Source of the DNA: Bacillota bacterium
GTDB taxonomy: Bacteria; Bacillota; Clostridia; Oscillospirales; Ruminococcaceae
Length of the DNA: 64,000 nucleotides
Assembly: GCA_023412215.1 (NCBI GenBank)
Contig: JAEYNX010000027.1
Location: 62,001 to 126,000, forward strand
Direction of reading: 5' to 3'
Every line of letters begins with the position of its first letter. The stretch's first letter is position 1. Of the stretch, positions 25,244 through 34,527 are shown one piece after another. Below the pieces are notes generated by a model that ran no database searches, was not told the DNA's origin, and worked only from the letters and a program-made list of their open reading frames with translations. The position numbers and the translations under genes are program-made.

Positions 25244-26318
25244 AACCCAAACGGTATGGCAGCTGCTCACCCAAACGCAAAAACCGATTGTGCTCTACGG
25301 GATGGGCGACGGTGCCTTAAAGATATTGCGCGTCTGCAAGGAGTATGATATCGCCGTCAGCGATATCTTCGCGAGCGACGGCTTTGTACGCGGCCACAGC
25401 TTTCAGGGTTACCGCGTAAAGACCCTTTCGGAAATACAGGCGCTTTACCCGGATTTTATCATCCTCGTCGCCTTTGCGGTGCACGACGAGCCGATGATGC
25501 GGCGGCTTTACGAGCTAAGTACCCGGTATGAGCTCTACGTGCCGGACGTTCCCGTGGCGGGGGAAGGGCTTTTTACACTGGATTATGCCCATGAACACGA
25601 AGCGGAGCTTGAGCGGGCATACGGTCTGTTTGCCGACGAGCAGTCAAGGCTAGTATTCGGCTCGGCGCTAAACTATAAGATAAGCGGGAAGATTTCGTAC
25701 CTGAAGGCCTGTACTACGGAAAAGGACGAGGCCTACCGAGCGCTTATCAAACCGCGGAAGGATGAGTATTATGTGGACTTGGGCGCCTACGACGGCGACA
25801 CCATCCGCGAGCTGTTGAGCTATACCGGCGGGGAGTTTGAACGTATCACTGCCTTTGAACCGGATGTAAAGAACCATAAAAAGCTCTTAAATAAGCTGGC
25901 GGAGAGCCTGCCTGAGCAGGATTTGCAGCGTGTGCTGGCACTGAATATCGGTGCGCACAACGAAAAGACGACATTGTACTTCGAGGGCAGGGCGGGGCGG
26001 AATTCAGCCCTTGCCCAAAACACACAGGCAAAGCGCGTGATACCCGTTTCGGTGAACTCGGTGGATGCTATATTAAGCGGCGGCAAGGCGACGCTCATCA
26101 AGCTGGATGTGGAGGGCGCCGAGCATCCGGCCCTGCTGGGGTGCGCAGACACCATCCGGCGGTGTGCGCCGCGGCTGATCGTTTCGGCTTACCACCGCAA
26201 CGAAGACCTGTTTGACCTGCCGCTGCTGGTGCATGCGCTCAACCCCGAATATCGTCTGTATCTGCGGCATCATCCCTATATCCCGGCTTGGGATACCAAT
26301 CTTTACGCGCTGCCGTAA
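25227..26318 (+). CDS. FkbM-family methyltransferase
   Basis: 363 residues. The N-terminal ~130 residues resemble an NAD-binding-like domain (KPIVLYGMGDGALKIL). The C-terminal methyltransferase domain has the SAM motif VDLGAYDGDTIRELL, AFEPDVKNHKKL and IKLDVEGAEHPALLG, which are FkbM signatures. Such proteins usually methylate sugars or polyketides in cell-surface or secondary metabolism. Overlap with the preceding acetyltransferase suggests a two-gene unit. Confidence 0.88.
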   Translation: MQFIHETQTVWQLLTQTQKPIVLYGMGDGALKILRVCKEYDIAVSDIFASDGFVRGHSFQGYRVKTLSEIQALYPDFIILVAFAVHDEPMMRRLYELSTRYELYVPDVPVAGEGLFTLDYAHEHEAELERAYGLFADEQSRLVFGSALNYKISGKISYLKACTTEKDEAYRALIKPRKDEYYVDLGAYDGDTIRELLSYTGGEFERITAFEPDVKNHKKLLNKLAESLPEQDLQRVLALNIGAHNEKTTLYFEGRAGRNSALAQNTQAKRVIPVSVNSVDAILSGGKATLIKLDVEGAEHPALLGCADTIRRCAPRLIVSAYHRNEDLFDLPLLVHALNPEYRLYLRHHPYIPAWDTNLYALP

Positions 26319-26375
26319 CAGGGCATCGCCCGTATCAGTGTAAAAGGGGTATATCATCCTTACGGAGGTGCGATA

Positions 26376-27005
26376 ATGGCAAAAATACATACTATCCCAT
26401 GCGGTTTTGTGAACTGTTATTTGGTTGAGGACAACGACAGCCTCGTGCTGGTGGATGCCGCCACCGGTAAAGACCGCGATCGTATTATACGGCAGGTTTT
26501 AAAGCTCGGTTTTTCGCCAGAGGATATCTCACTGATCTTTCTGACACACGGGCATCTGGACCACGCGGGGAGCGCAAACGGTCTTAAAGACCGGTACGAT
26601 ATCCCCATCGCCATGAGCGAAGCGGATATCGGTGTCCTCCGCCCGATGGCGGGCAGGGGAGGAATGGGGCGTATCCTGATTACTTTATCAAAGGCAAGGG
26701 CTCATGAAAAGAACCATATTGTCCCCGACGTGCCGCTGCAGGAGGGGATAAGCCTTGCCCGGTACGGGCTGTTCGCCGAGGTAGTGCCGCTGCCCGGGCA
26801 TACCCAAGGCTCGATGGCGCTGTTGTTTGACGACGGCAAGCTCATCGCGGGGGATATGTTTATGAATTTTACCTCCCCGTCGCTTGCCCATATTGCGGAG
26901 GACTATGAAACGATGCAGCAGAGCTTTAATAAGCTTAAAAAGCTGCACCCCGCGGTTGTATACCCCGGGCACGGAAAGCCGTTTGGTTTTTCACAGGTAT
27001 TGTAG
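26376..27005 (+). CDS. MBL-fold metallo-hydrolase
   Basis: 209-residue metallo-beta-lactamase-fold hydrolase. Metal motif THGHLDHAGS (residues ~58-67), a second histidine in PLPGHTQGSM, an aspartate in AGDMFMNF and the last histidine in YPGHGKPFGF. This is the glyoxalase-II-like layout. Substrate unknown. GGAGG precedes ATG 26376. A terminator follows. Confidence 0.88.
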   Translation: MAKIHTIPCGFVNCYLVEDNDSLVLVDAATGKDRDRIIRQVLKLGFSPEDISLIFLTHGHLDHAGSANGLKDRYDIPIAMSEADIGVLRPMAGRGGMGRILITLSKARAHEKNHIVPDVPLQEGISLARYGLFAEVVPLPGHTQGSMALLFDDGKLIAGDMFMNFTSPSLAHIAEDYETMQQSFNKLKKLHPAVVYPGHGKPFGFSQVL

Positions 27006-27070
27006 GCGCCGGTGATATTACTCCGCCTCTTGAAATGCAAACGAACCTTCTGAATAATCGCAGAATGAAG

Positions 27071-27096
27071 CGCCCGGTGTTTAGGCCGGGCGTTTT
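27071..27096 (+). terminator. Terminator after the MBL-fold gene
   Basis: CGCCCGG (27071-27077) pairs with CCGGGCG (27086-27092), followed by TTTT. Confidence 0.75.
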
Positions 27097-27135
27097 AACG
27101 TTTATTATCCTCCGTAAGGCTTGGGGTATTGCTTG

Positions 27136-27885
27136 CTATTTTAACAGACCAGCAACGGTAGTGATCAGCATAAAACTAGAGATGAGATTCATCGAACAGT
27201 GCACAATCATTCCTATGTAGATATTCTTCTTTTTCCATACAACGTAGTGATAGGGGATCAGCGCAACGATTCTGGTGACATTCTCCCACGGTGAAAACAG
27301 GTGATACAGCGAGAACAGCACCGCCGTAATGATCGGGGAAAACCCTTTGAATCGGCTTAAGCGCGGCAGGATATAGCCCCGAAAATACAGTTCTTCCACA
27401 ATCGGCCCCGCAAACCCATTTAATAAAAAGTATAATATAAGCGTTATGATGATGGTTGCTTTGGGGTAATTGCCTATCTGGTTGATAAAGTCGGCCAGTT
27501 GGTATTCTTTGGGAACAAACTGAAATACCGTGTCCAGCAGGATGCGGTTCTCAAAGGGCTGAATCACCATAAAGGCGACGCCCCCAATGATGAACGGGAT
27601 AATCGCGTATAGTAGCAGCTTTACCACCGGCAGCTTGTTGTTAAAGAGAAAAGCGCTTTTTAAGCTGAAGCTTCCATACTCTTTTTTGCTTGTGTGCAGT
27701 ATCACACCCAGTTCAAAAGGAATCAATACAAAAACAATAGCCAGTAATAACGATAGTACCGGCGGGATAACAGCTGCACACAGCGTCACTAGCAGTGTGT
27801 AAAACAAAAGGATCAGTACCGCGGGTGTAAAGGTTAAAAGCAGCAGCTTGCCGACCCATAACTCCGTTTTTAATTTTTGTTCCAT
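27136..27885 (-). CDS. CPBP-family intramembrane glutamic protease
   Basis: 249 residues with about seven membrane helices. CPBP motifs: EELYFRGYILPRL (paired glutamates and arginine), FSLYHLFSP (motif 2 histidine), and IVHCSMN near the C-terminus. The family includes CAAX prenyl protease-like enzymes and bacteriocin immunity proteins. GAGGA precedes ATG. Single-gene unit; the upstream gap 27886-28109 holds a TAACATTGTTA palindrome around 28071 but no clear promoter. Confidence 0.88.
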   Translation of the reverse strand: MEQKLKTELWVGKLLLLTFTPAVLILLFYTLLVTLCAAVIPPVLSLLLAIVFVLIPFELGVILHTSKKEYGSFSLKSAFLFNNKLPVVKLLLYAIIPFIIGGVAFMVIQPFENRILLDTVFQFVPKEYQLADFINQIGNYPKATIIITLILYFLLNGFAGPIVEELYFRGYILPRLSRFKGFSPIITAVLFSLYHLFSPWENVTRIVALIPYHYVVWKKKNIYIGMIVHCSMNLISSFMLITTVAGLLK

Positions 27886-28109
27886 ATTTCGTCCTCTTTC
27901 TCATACTTAACAGTTGTTTTCCTTCGTTCATATAACATTCTTACGATGCCCACCCTTAAGAGCAGAACACAACAATGTTCTGTATGCGTGATCGCAAAAA
28001 CAATATGTATTTTAGAATGCTGATTTTTAAAGACGGATTTTATTATTTCCCAATGTAATTAGAATAACATAACATTGTTACGTTGTAAAGCCTCTAAAAT
28101 GACAAAATT

Positions 28110-28153
28110 AGAGAAGCCAAGCCAATGCGTTTTGTATAGGTTTGGCTTCTCTG
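28110..28153 (-). terminator. Terminator of the minus-strand unit ending at 28156
   Basis: AGAGAAGCCAA (28110-28120) pairs with TTGGCTTCTCT (28142-28152); on the minus strand it is followed by AATTTTG. Confidence 0.7.
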
Positions 28154-28155
28154 TT

Positions 28156-29112
28156 TTAAGGTAATGATATGGGTTTAACGGGTGTCCAAAGCTCTAGGCT
28201 GCCGTTAGGCGTGTAGTACTCGAAGTACTTCCCGTGCTCTGTGTCGGGTGTGAACTTATGTGCGGGCAGTTCTTTTTCAAAGAATTCTGTCCACGCCGTG
28301 ACGGCGCTCATCCCCTCCGGCACGGCTGCAACCGCAAAGCGCGCGGCGGGAATTTCGGCAAATACCATCCCCTCCAAGAACTGCAGGTACTCCGTTACGG
28401 GAAAGCCCAGAAGGTAAAAAAAACGGTGCTGCTCCGTATACCACATTACGCCGTACAGAGAGGGGCTGTCGTTCTGTAAAGAGAGCAGATCGTTTTTATG
28501 CTGCCACAGGCGGGTAAGGTCTTGGTCGTTAGTGTCAAGCGACGTTTCGGCGGCATAGCCGTACACCTTAAAATGCTCTCTGTTTTCAAAACGTATTTTA
28601 AGTTTGTGCTCGCGTTCCATATGCCAGAAAAAGCCCTCGTCCGACTCCCTGTCGAAGATCATGCCGCAGTGTTGCAGCACCTTTTGAGAGGCAAGGTTGT
28701 CTTTATCGGTTTCAGCCACTACGCTGGTCACGTCCGGCTGCTCCAGTGCCCAGCGGCACAGGGCGGACGCGGCCTCTTTCATATACCCGTACCCGCGATA
28801 ATCAGGGCTTAATCCGTAGCCGATTTCAACCTCGCCGTTTTGGTTCGGGGCGCCTTTAAAGCAGGCCCCGCCGATCGATCGGTTTTCTGAGGTTAAAACA
28901 ATCTGCCACTGGGTGCTCCAGAGGTAATCGGCGGGGGATAAAACAGCCCTGTCGTACAGCTCCTGCATCGCCTGCCTGGTGTCGTCATCCAGTGCTTTAC
29001 CCGAAGAGGCCAGTTTCAGCGCCTCATCGACCTTGGGCGCATCCTCAATCAATAAACCCAATTCTTCAATACGCAACGGGATAATTCTTAATCTTGCGGT
29101 TTTTAGTTCCAA
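28156..29112 (-). CDS. GNAT acetyltransferase fused to a GyrI-like ligand-binding domain
   Basis: 318 residues in two parts. Residues 1-~175 are a GNAT acetyltransferase (LKTARLRIIPLRIEEL, YGLSPDYRGYGYMKEAASAL, NLASQKVLQHCGM). Residues ~185-318 match the GyrI-like/effector-binding fold (FKVYGYAAETSLD, AAVPEGMSAVTAWTEFFE, KYFEYYTPNGSLELWTPVKP). Such domains bind small hydrophobic ligands. A role in drug or metabolite modification is likely but inferred. TTG at 29112 has GAGGA 7 bases before it; it follows the CPBP gene by 14 bases. Confidence 0.8.
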   Translation of the reverse strand: MELKTARLRIIPLRIEELGLLIEDAPKVDEALKLASSGKALDDDTRQAMQELYDRAVLSPADYLWSTQWQIVLTSENRSIGGACFKGAPNQNGEVEIGYGLSPDYRGYGYMKEAASALCRWALEQPDVTSVVAETDKDNLASQKVLQHCGMIFDRESDEGFFWHMEREHKLKIRFENREHFKVYGYAAETSLDTNDQDLTRLWQHKNDLLSLQNDSPSLYGVMWYTEQHRFFYLLGFPVTEYLQFLEGMVFAEIPAARFAVAAVPEGMSAVTAWTEFFEKELPAHKFTPDTEHGKYFEYYTPNGSLELWTPVKPISLP

Positions 29113-29126
29113 AATGCATTCCTCGC

Positions 29127-29876
29127 TTATAAATTTAAAAATGCCACACAATACCCCGTCCCCACCATGATAAAATTACTGATGCTATGTACCATCATGG
29201 GGTAGAGCACACTCTTGCTCTTTTGATAGATAATACCGTAAATAATGCCCAGTACAAAGGCATAAGCCAACTGAAAAGGGTCAAACGACAGATAGAATTT
29301 CGTGATACTCCAACTGATATGCGCAACGGCAAAAAACACGGCTGCAATAATCACCGGCAGGCTGATATGCCACCTAAAGAACCGGATGCCGATCTCCCTT
29401 TGTAACATACACGATAGGATAGCAATGGGGAAGGCGCGGAATAGAATCTCTTCGGAGGGGCCGCTCAACAGCAGCTGAAACCCCAAGGTACCCAAGATAT
29501 TTCGGGTGGTTAACGGGAAGTCATAGCCGTTTAACTCTCCCATACTGCCTTCAACAGCATAGACCGCGAGCGTATACCCTAAGAATATCGCGGTAAACCA
29601 AGCTACGCTGTGCAGCCCCGCTTTTCTATCACCGAGCTGCAGATGCCAGTCCGGCTTAAAAAAGCGCGATACTATCCACATAACCCCCAGCGCAATTGCT
29701 GCTTGTACAATATGGTGGACACTGATCCACGCAAACTGTCCGCTTGGATCCATGCCTTCATAGGTGAACAGGTCAGCTGCCGCGGAGCCTGCCTTGGCAA
29801 TCAGTGTTTAGGCTGCCAGTATAAGCAGCGCGGCGATTGCCGTCATCAGGCCGGTCTTCTTCATCAATAACTGCAT
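29127..29876 (-). pseudogene. CPBP-family intramembrane protease, interrupted by an in-frame stop codon
   Basis: The intact reading frame would begin at ATG 29876 behind a strong AAGGAG and give MQLLMKKTGLMTAIAALLILAA, but codon 23 (29808-29810) is TAA. The same frame then continues without a shift to the stop at 29127, with CPBP motif GPSEEILFRAFPIAIL, AVAHISWSITK and VHSISNF. An internal start at 29753 would give 208 residues missing the first membrane helix, but has no Shine-Dalgarno. Either the gene is dead, or it makes a short form, or the TAA is a base-call error. Confidence 0.75.
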
Positions 29877-29893
29877 AGAAATCTCCTTCGTCG

Positions 29894-30604
29894 TTAAAAA
29901 GGACTCTTGCCGGCCAGCCAGCCGTTCTTCTCCCAGTGTGCGCGGTCGGTCGGGTTATAGTCGTTCTTTTTCTGCGCACCCATCATGGCAAAGAATATCA
30001 AGCGCGTGAAGGGCCTTACCGGAAGCTTGTCGGCCTTTTTCAGAGCGTTTGCCGTGCGTTTGGCAAGCTTTTGCGCGTCGCCGCGAATTCGTTGCTGCAG
30101 CTTCGGCTTTACATCCTGCCAGCGCATGGCGGCCACATTCTTACGAAAGACATAGCTGCGCCTTAAGCCCCAGAAGGTAAAGTTATCCCGCATGGTATTC
30201 ACCGCCTTTTTGGCGCCTGCACCGGCGGCGGTGCAGAAGGCGACCCCTATCTTGCGAAACATCGAGGGGTGCGGACGGTGAGGCATCCAGCGAAAGCCCA
30301 GATGGTCTAAAAAAGCCTTCATCGCGCCGCTGATGTTCAGTACATATCCCGGAGAACTCAGCACCACAAGGTCGGCGGCTTCTATGGCTTCCTCGATGGG
30401 CTTCATCGCTTCATAGTGTGGGCAGTGGTCTTCGCCCTTGTAAAAGCAGGAGTAACAGCCCACACAAAAATGCGGCATATCCCCCGGCAGGAAAAACTCG
30501 GTTACTTCGAGATTGAGCAGCTTTTGGAGCTCCTCTAAAAAGATATGTACGCAATGATAGGTGCTGCCCTTATGCATAATCCCGTGGATCACGACAGCTC
30601 TCAT
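29894..30604 (-). CDS. Flavodoxin-like NAD(P)H-dependent oxidoreductase
   Basis: 236 residues. The N-terminal ~180 residues are a flavodoxin-like FMN fold (MRAVVIHGIMHKGSTYHC, LVVLSSPGYVLNISGAMK). Residues CVGCYSCFYKGEDHCP add a Cys cluster that may hold a redox disulfide or metal. The C-terminal part is basic. It is the first gene of a minus-strand run with the interrupted CPBP gene and the GNAT-GyrI gene, and diverges from the TetR-controlled exporter. Substrate unknown. Confidence 0.8.
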   Translation of the reverse strand: MRAVVIHGIMHKGSTYHCVHIFLEELQKLLNLEVTEFFLPGDMPHFCVGCYSCFYKGEDHCPHYEAMKPIEEAIEAADLVVLSSPGYVLNISGAMKAFLDHLGFRWMPHRPHPSMFRKIGVAFCTAAGAGAKKAVNTMRDNFTFWGLRRSYVFRKNVAAMRWQDVKPKLQQRIRGDAQKLAKRTANALKKADKLPVRPFTRLIFFAMMGAQKKNDYNPTDRAHWEKNGWLAGKSPF

Positions 30605-30730
30605 AGACTATACCTAACCTTTCAAAAATAGTGATTTAAGTGTAAATTCCGGCATATTGTGTAAGCTGATTTCAATATAACAAATACCACTTAAACATGC
30701 AAGCAAATAAAGGTCAACCAATTGTATTGC

Positions 30731-30786
30731 CTATTGACCAATGGGTCAATAGGTGCTACTATGATATTGACCAATCGGTCAATATC
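30731..30786 (+). promoter_or_regulatory. Two perfect TetR-type operators overlapping the promoter
   Basis: Operator 1 (30731-30752) and operator 2 (30763-30786) are perfect palindromes with the core TTGACCNATNGGTCAA. The -35 TTGACC at 30734-30739 lies inside operator 1 and a -10-like TACTAT at 30757-30762 follows with a 17-base spacer, between the operators. The likely repressor is the TetR protein at 32509. Confidence 0.85.
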
Positions 30787-30803
30787 ACGCGGAGGTGTTG
30801 CTC

Positions 30804-31685
30804 TTGAGCGCCATTTCACTAAAAAATCTTACAAAAACCTATGGCACGGCCCGCGGCATAAAAAACGTAAGCCTTGAGATAAAGCAGGGAGAGTTTTACG
30901 GCTTTATCGGCCCGAACGGAGCGGGCAAGTCGACCACCATCAAGCTGCTGTTTAACTTTATCTACCCGACTGCAGGCAGCGCCAGCGTCTTGGGGCTGGA
31001 TGCAGTTGCCGACAGCGCAAAGATCAAGCAAAGAGTGAGCTATGTGCCCAGCGAGGTGCGCTATTATGCCGACATGAAGGTGGATGAGCTGTTTAAAACC
31101 ACCTTGGCCTTTCACCAAAAAACTGATTTTGAGGAGCTCGAGCGCCTCTGCACGGCCTTTGAGATAGAACGGGGCAAAAGGCTTGGCGAGCTCTCGCTCG
31201 GCAACAAAAAGAAGGTGGCGGTGGTAAGCGCCCTGCTCTGTGAGCCGGAGCTGATTGTGCTGGACGAGCCGACGAGCGGGCTGGACCCGCTGATGCAGCG
31301 CACCCTGTTTGAGATTTTAAAGGAGCGCAACAGCAAAGGGGCCACCGTCTTTCTCTCCAGCCACAACCTTCTTGAGGTACAGGAGCACTGCACCAAGGCT
31401 GCGTTCATCAAAGAGGGCGAGATCATCGAGGTACAGGATCTTACGGTAGAGCAACAGCGCGAAAAGATCGTTACCCTGTGGGGAGCACAAAGCCTGCAGC
31501 CGCTTGTAACTATCGGCGCCGAGCAGCTCGCACAGGAGGGCGGCAAGGTGATATTCTCGTATAAAAACGACCTTACACGCCTTGCCCACGCCATCGGTGA
31601 AAGCGGCGCGCAGGATTACACGGTAGAAAACCCGAGCCTTGAAACCCGCTTTTTATCCTACTACAAGGGAGGCAGTGCGCAATGA
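30804..31685 (+). CDS. ABC transporter ATP-binding protein, exporter type
   Basis: 293 residues. Walker A GPNGAGKST, signature LSLGNKKKVA (degenerate LSGGQ), Walker B LIVLDEPTSGLDP and H-loop LSSHNLLEV. C-terminal ~70 residues are the accessory domain of drug-exporter ATPases. TTG at 30804 has GGAGG 8 bases upstream. Its stop overlaps the permease by four bases; the third gene is a TetR regulator. Likely exports a hydrophobic compound that induces the operon. Confidence 0.9.
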   Translation: MSAISLKNLTKTYGTARGIKNVSLEIKQGEFYGFIGPNGAGKSTTIKLLFNFIYPTAGSASVLGLDAVADSAKIKQRVSYVPSEVRYYADMKVDELFKTTLAFHQKTDFEELERLCTAFEIERGKRLGELSLGNKKKVAVVSALLCEPELIVLDEPTSGLDPLMQRTLFEILKERNSKGATVFLSSHNLLEVQEHCTKAAFIKEGEIIEVQDLTVEQQREKIVTLWGAQSLQPLVTIGAEQLAQEGGKVIFSYKNDLTRLAHAIGESGAQDYTVENPSLETRFLSYYKGGSAQ

Positions 31686-32509
31686 ACGTGTTTAAACTGG
31701 AGTTTAAGTCCAACCTCAAGGGCTTGCTGCTGTGGGCGGGCATTCTGTCGCTTGTGCTGGTGCTGTTTATGTCGCTCTTCCCCACGATGGGCACCGACGC
31801 GATGAAAGACCTGGTGCAAACCAAGCTAAACGCGCTGCCGCAAGATGTATTGGAGGCAGTGGGGCTCACCGAAATCCCCGATTTTACGAAGATTCTCGAT
31901 TATTTCTCTTACATCTTTCAGTATATTGCGGTTGCGGGCAGTATCTATGCCGCATTACTGGGCGCACAGGCACTGATTAAAGAAGAAAACGACGGCACCA
32001 TCGAGTACCTTTACGCGCAGCCCGTTACCAGAACACAGATTGTTTTTCAAAAGCTGCTGGCGTCGTCTGCGGTATATGGGGTACTGAATGTCGTGCTGAG
32101 CGTCGTCTGCGGAATCCTGTTTGCCGTCCTGAAGCCCGAAGATACCGGGCTCGTCGTATTGATGACCGAATTTAAATCGCTGCTGGCCGGAACTATGATT
32201 GGCGGTTTGGTGTTTTTATGCCTAGGGCTGCTCTTGTCGGTGCTGCTCAAAAGCAGCCGTCAGGCGATTGCGGCTGCCGTCGGTTTGGTGTTCGTTACCT
32301 ATATCTTGGGCATCTTCTCCAAGGCGTTTACGGATTATGCCAATTGGGTGGATTACCTGGTATACCTGTCGCCGCTCGACTACGCCACGCCGTTTGATGT
32401 ACTGCTCCACGGCTTTAACGCGTTAAGAATCCTGATCGGTTTTATCATCATGGCCGTTTCGGTGGTATTCGCCTTCTACTTTTACCGTAAAAAGGATCTA
32501 AAAACCTGA
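31682..32509 (+). CDS. ABC transporter permease, drug-exporter type
   Basis: 275 residues with six predicted membrane helices, a large extracellular loop near residues 30-75 and the cytoplasmic patterns EENDGTIEYLYAQPVTRTQI. This resembles the ABC-2 family permease. Start overlaps the ATPase gene (ATGA) and its stop overlaps the TetR gene (TGATG), so the three genes form one coupled operon. Confidence 0.88.
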   Translation: MNVFKLEFKSNLKGLLLWAGILSLVLVLFMSLFPTMGTDAMKDLVQTKLNALPQDVLEAVGLTEIPDFTKILDYFSYIFQYIAVAGSIYAALLGAQALIKEENDGTIEYLYAQPVTRTQIVFQKLLASSAVYGVLNVVLSVVCGILFAVLKPEDTGLVVLMTEFKSLLAGTMIGGLVFLCLGLLLSVLLKSSRQAIAAAVGLVFVTYILGIFSKAFTDYANWVDYLVYLSPLDYATPFDVLLHGFNALRILIGFIIMAVSVVFAFYFYRKKDLKT

Positions 32510-33108
32510 TGGATAACCGTAAAAAGCAGGAACTATTCAATGCGTGCTTTGCCGAGTTTGCGCAGTACGGCTACGACAAGGCGAACACCAACCGCATCTG
32601 CGAGGCGGCCGGTGTATCCAAAGGGCTGCTGTTTCACTACTTCGGCTCGAAAAAAAGCCTGTATATCCTCTGTGTGGAGCAGTGCATCACCGATATCCTA
32701 AGCCTGTTTGACGGTTTTTCGACAGAGGGCATGAGCTTTGCCGAGGCAATTTCCGCCTACGGCAGCCGCAAAATGCGGTTTTTTGAGGAACACCCGCTGC
32801 ATTACAGCCTGATCATCGGCGCCTTTGCGCATACGCCGGACGAGGTAAAGGCGGAGCTCTCGGCGCGGTTTGCCGAGCTTTCGACGCTATCCGCCGAGAT
32901 GATGGCCTCGCTCATCGGCAAGCTCAACCTCAAGCCCGGGGTCACCGAGCAGGTTGCCGCAGAGCTGGTTTCGGCGGTGGTTGGGGTGATGGAACAAAAA
33001 TACATGCCGATTGTCAGGGCCGGGCCGATGACGGAAGCGCTGTATGAACGGATGAAGGATGAATACCTCGAATTGATGGGTTTTTTGATGAACGGGATTG
33101 CCGTTTAA
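32509..33108 (+). CDS. TetR-family transcriptional repressor
   Basis: 199 residues. Helix-turn-helix in the first ~50 residues (FAQYGYDKANTNRICEAAGV then SKGLLFHYFGSKKSLY), then a helical ligand-binding domain. As the third gene of its own operon, it probably represses the promoter carrying the two TTGACC..GGTCAA operators at 30731-30786 and is released by the exported compound. This is inference from arrangement. Confidence 0.92.
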   Translation: MDNRKKQELFNACFAEFAQYGYDKANTNRICEAAGVSKGLLFHYFGSKKSLYILCVEQCITDILSLFDGFSTEGMSFAEAISAYGSRKMRFFEEHPLHYSLIIGAFAHTPDEVKAELSARFAELSTLSAEMMASLIGKLNLKPGVTEQVAAELVSAVVGVMEQKYMPIVRAGPMTEALYERMKDEYLELMGFLMNGIAV

Positions 33109-33119
33109 GGGCATCCTAT

Positions 33120-33169
33120 TTGCCGCGCTGGGTGCAAACGTGATTGTTTCACCCTGCACGGCAATTTTT
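33120..33169 (+). terminator. Terminator of the exporter-TetR operon
   Basis: TTGCCG..GGGTG (33120-33134) pairs with CACCC..CGGCAA (33150-33164) with two mismatches, followed by TTTTT. Confidence 0.8.
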
Positions 33170-33243
33170 GTTGTGCTGGAAGAACGTATGTGCTAAAATG
33201 GTTGCAGAAATCAACTTTCGGCAGTGTACATGGAGGATTGACT

Positions 33244-34527
33244 ATGGCGGCACCGCTTGCGGATAAGATACGTCCCGAGACCATCGACGAGGTAGTGGGG
33301 CAGCAGCACCTTCTGGGTAAGGGAAAGGTGCTGCGTCGCATTATAGAAACGAAAGAGATTCCAAACCTCATCTTTTACGGCCCGTCCGGCGTGGGCAAAA
33401 CTACGGTTGCGCGCATCATCGCGCAGGCTGCGGGCAAACGCCTGCACAAGCTTAACGGCACTACCGCCTCGGTTTCCGACATCAAAGAGATCGTGGGGGA
33501 GCTGGAGACCTTCGCGGGGATGGGCGGGGTACTGCTTTACCTCGACGAGATACAGTACCTCAATAAGAAACAGCAGCAGTCGCTGCTTGAATACATCGAA
33601 AACGGGCGCATTACCCTCATTGCCTCCACCACCGAGAACCCTTACTTTTACATCTACGGCGCGATCTTAAGCCGCTGCACGGTCATGGAGTTTAAGCCCG
33701 TTTCGGCTGCCGATGTCAAGCTTGCGGTAGGCCGCGCGTTTAAGATTATCGGCGAGGAGCGCGGTGAAAGCTATACGCTCGAAAAAGGGGTCGCCGAGGC
33801 TATTTCGGGTACCTGCGGCGGTGATGTGCGCAAGGCTGTCAATGCCGTGGAACTGTTGGTGCTTGCCGCTCAGGTGCAGGGCGACAAACGGGTGGTCACC
33901 TTAAGCGACGTGAGCGAGATAACGGGCAAAAGCGCCATGCGTTACGACCGCGACGGGGACGCGCATTACGATATCCTTTCGGCGTTTCAAAAGTCTATCC
34001 GCGGCTCGGATGAAAACGCGGCACTTCATTATCTGGCGCGGCTGCTCGAGGCGGGCGACCTGATCTCACCCTGCCGCAGGCTGCTGGTAACCGCCTGTGA
34101 GGATATCGGGCTTGCCTACCCGCAGGCCATCAGCATCGTAAAGGCGTGCGTAGACAGCGCAAACCAGCTTGGGCTGCCGGAGGCGCGTATCCCCCTTGCA
34201 CAGGCGGTTATCCTGCTCTGTACCGTGCCCAAATCCAACACCGCCATCTGCGCCATCGACGCGGCCACGGAGGACATTAAAGGCACCGATGTGGGCGATG
34301 TTCCTCTGCACCTAAAGGACGCCCACTACGGCGGAGCGGGCAAGCTCGGGCGCGGGCTTACCTACAAATACCCGCACAGCTATAAAAACGACTATACCGC
34401 CCAGCAGTACCTGCCCGACAACATCAAGCAAGCCCGTTACTATTCTTTCGGCGATAACAAAACCGAGCAGGCCGCCAGGGCCTTTCGCGAAAAGCTGTTG
34501 TCTGAAGACAAGGGGGAACTCAAATGA
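33244..34527 (+). CDS. rarA: Replication-associated recombination protein RarA (MgsA)
   Basis: AAA+ ATPase acting at stalled replication forks. 427 residues: Walker A GPSGVGKTT, Walker B LYLDEIQYLNK, sensor ASTTENPYF, and the C-terminal MgsA/RarA tetramerisation region with GDVPLHLKDAHYGGAGKLGRG, usually written GYKYPHD; here LTYKYPHSY. ATG 33244 follows GGAGG; an upstream frame lacks a site. Stop overlaps the hydrolase gene by four bases. Confidence 0.95.
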   Translation: MAAPLADKIRPETIDEVVGQQHLLGKGKVLRRIIETKEIPNLIFYGPSGVGKTTVARIIAQAAGKRLHKLNGTTASVSDIKEIVGELETFAGMGGVLLYLDEIQYLNKKQQQSLLEYIENGRITLIASTTENPYFYIYGAILSRCTVMEFKPVSAADVKLAVGRAFKIIGEERGESYTLEKGVAEAISGTCGGDVRKAVNAVELLVLAAQVQGDKRVVTLSDVSEITGKSAMRYDRDGDAHYDILSAFQKSIRGSDENAALHYLARLLEAGDLISPCRRLLVTACEDIGLAYPQAISIVKACVDSANQLGLPEARIPLAQAVILLCTVPKSNTAICAIDAATEDIKGTDVGDVPLHLKDAHYGGAGKLGRGLTYKYPHSYKNDYTAQQYLPDNIKQARYYSFGDNKTEQAARAFREKLLSEDKGELK

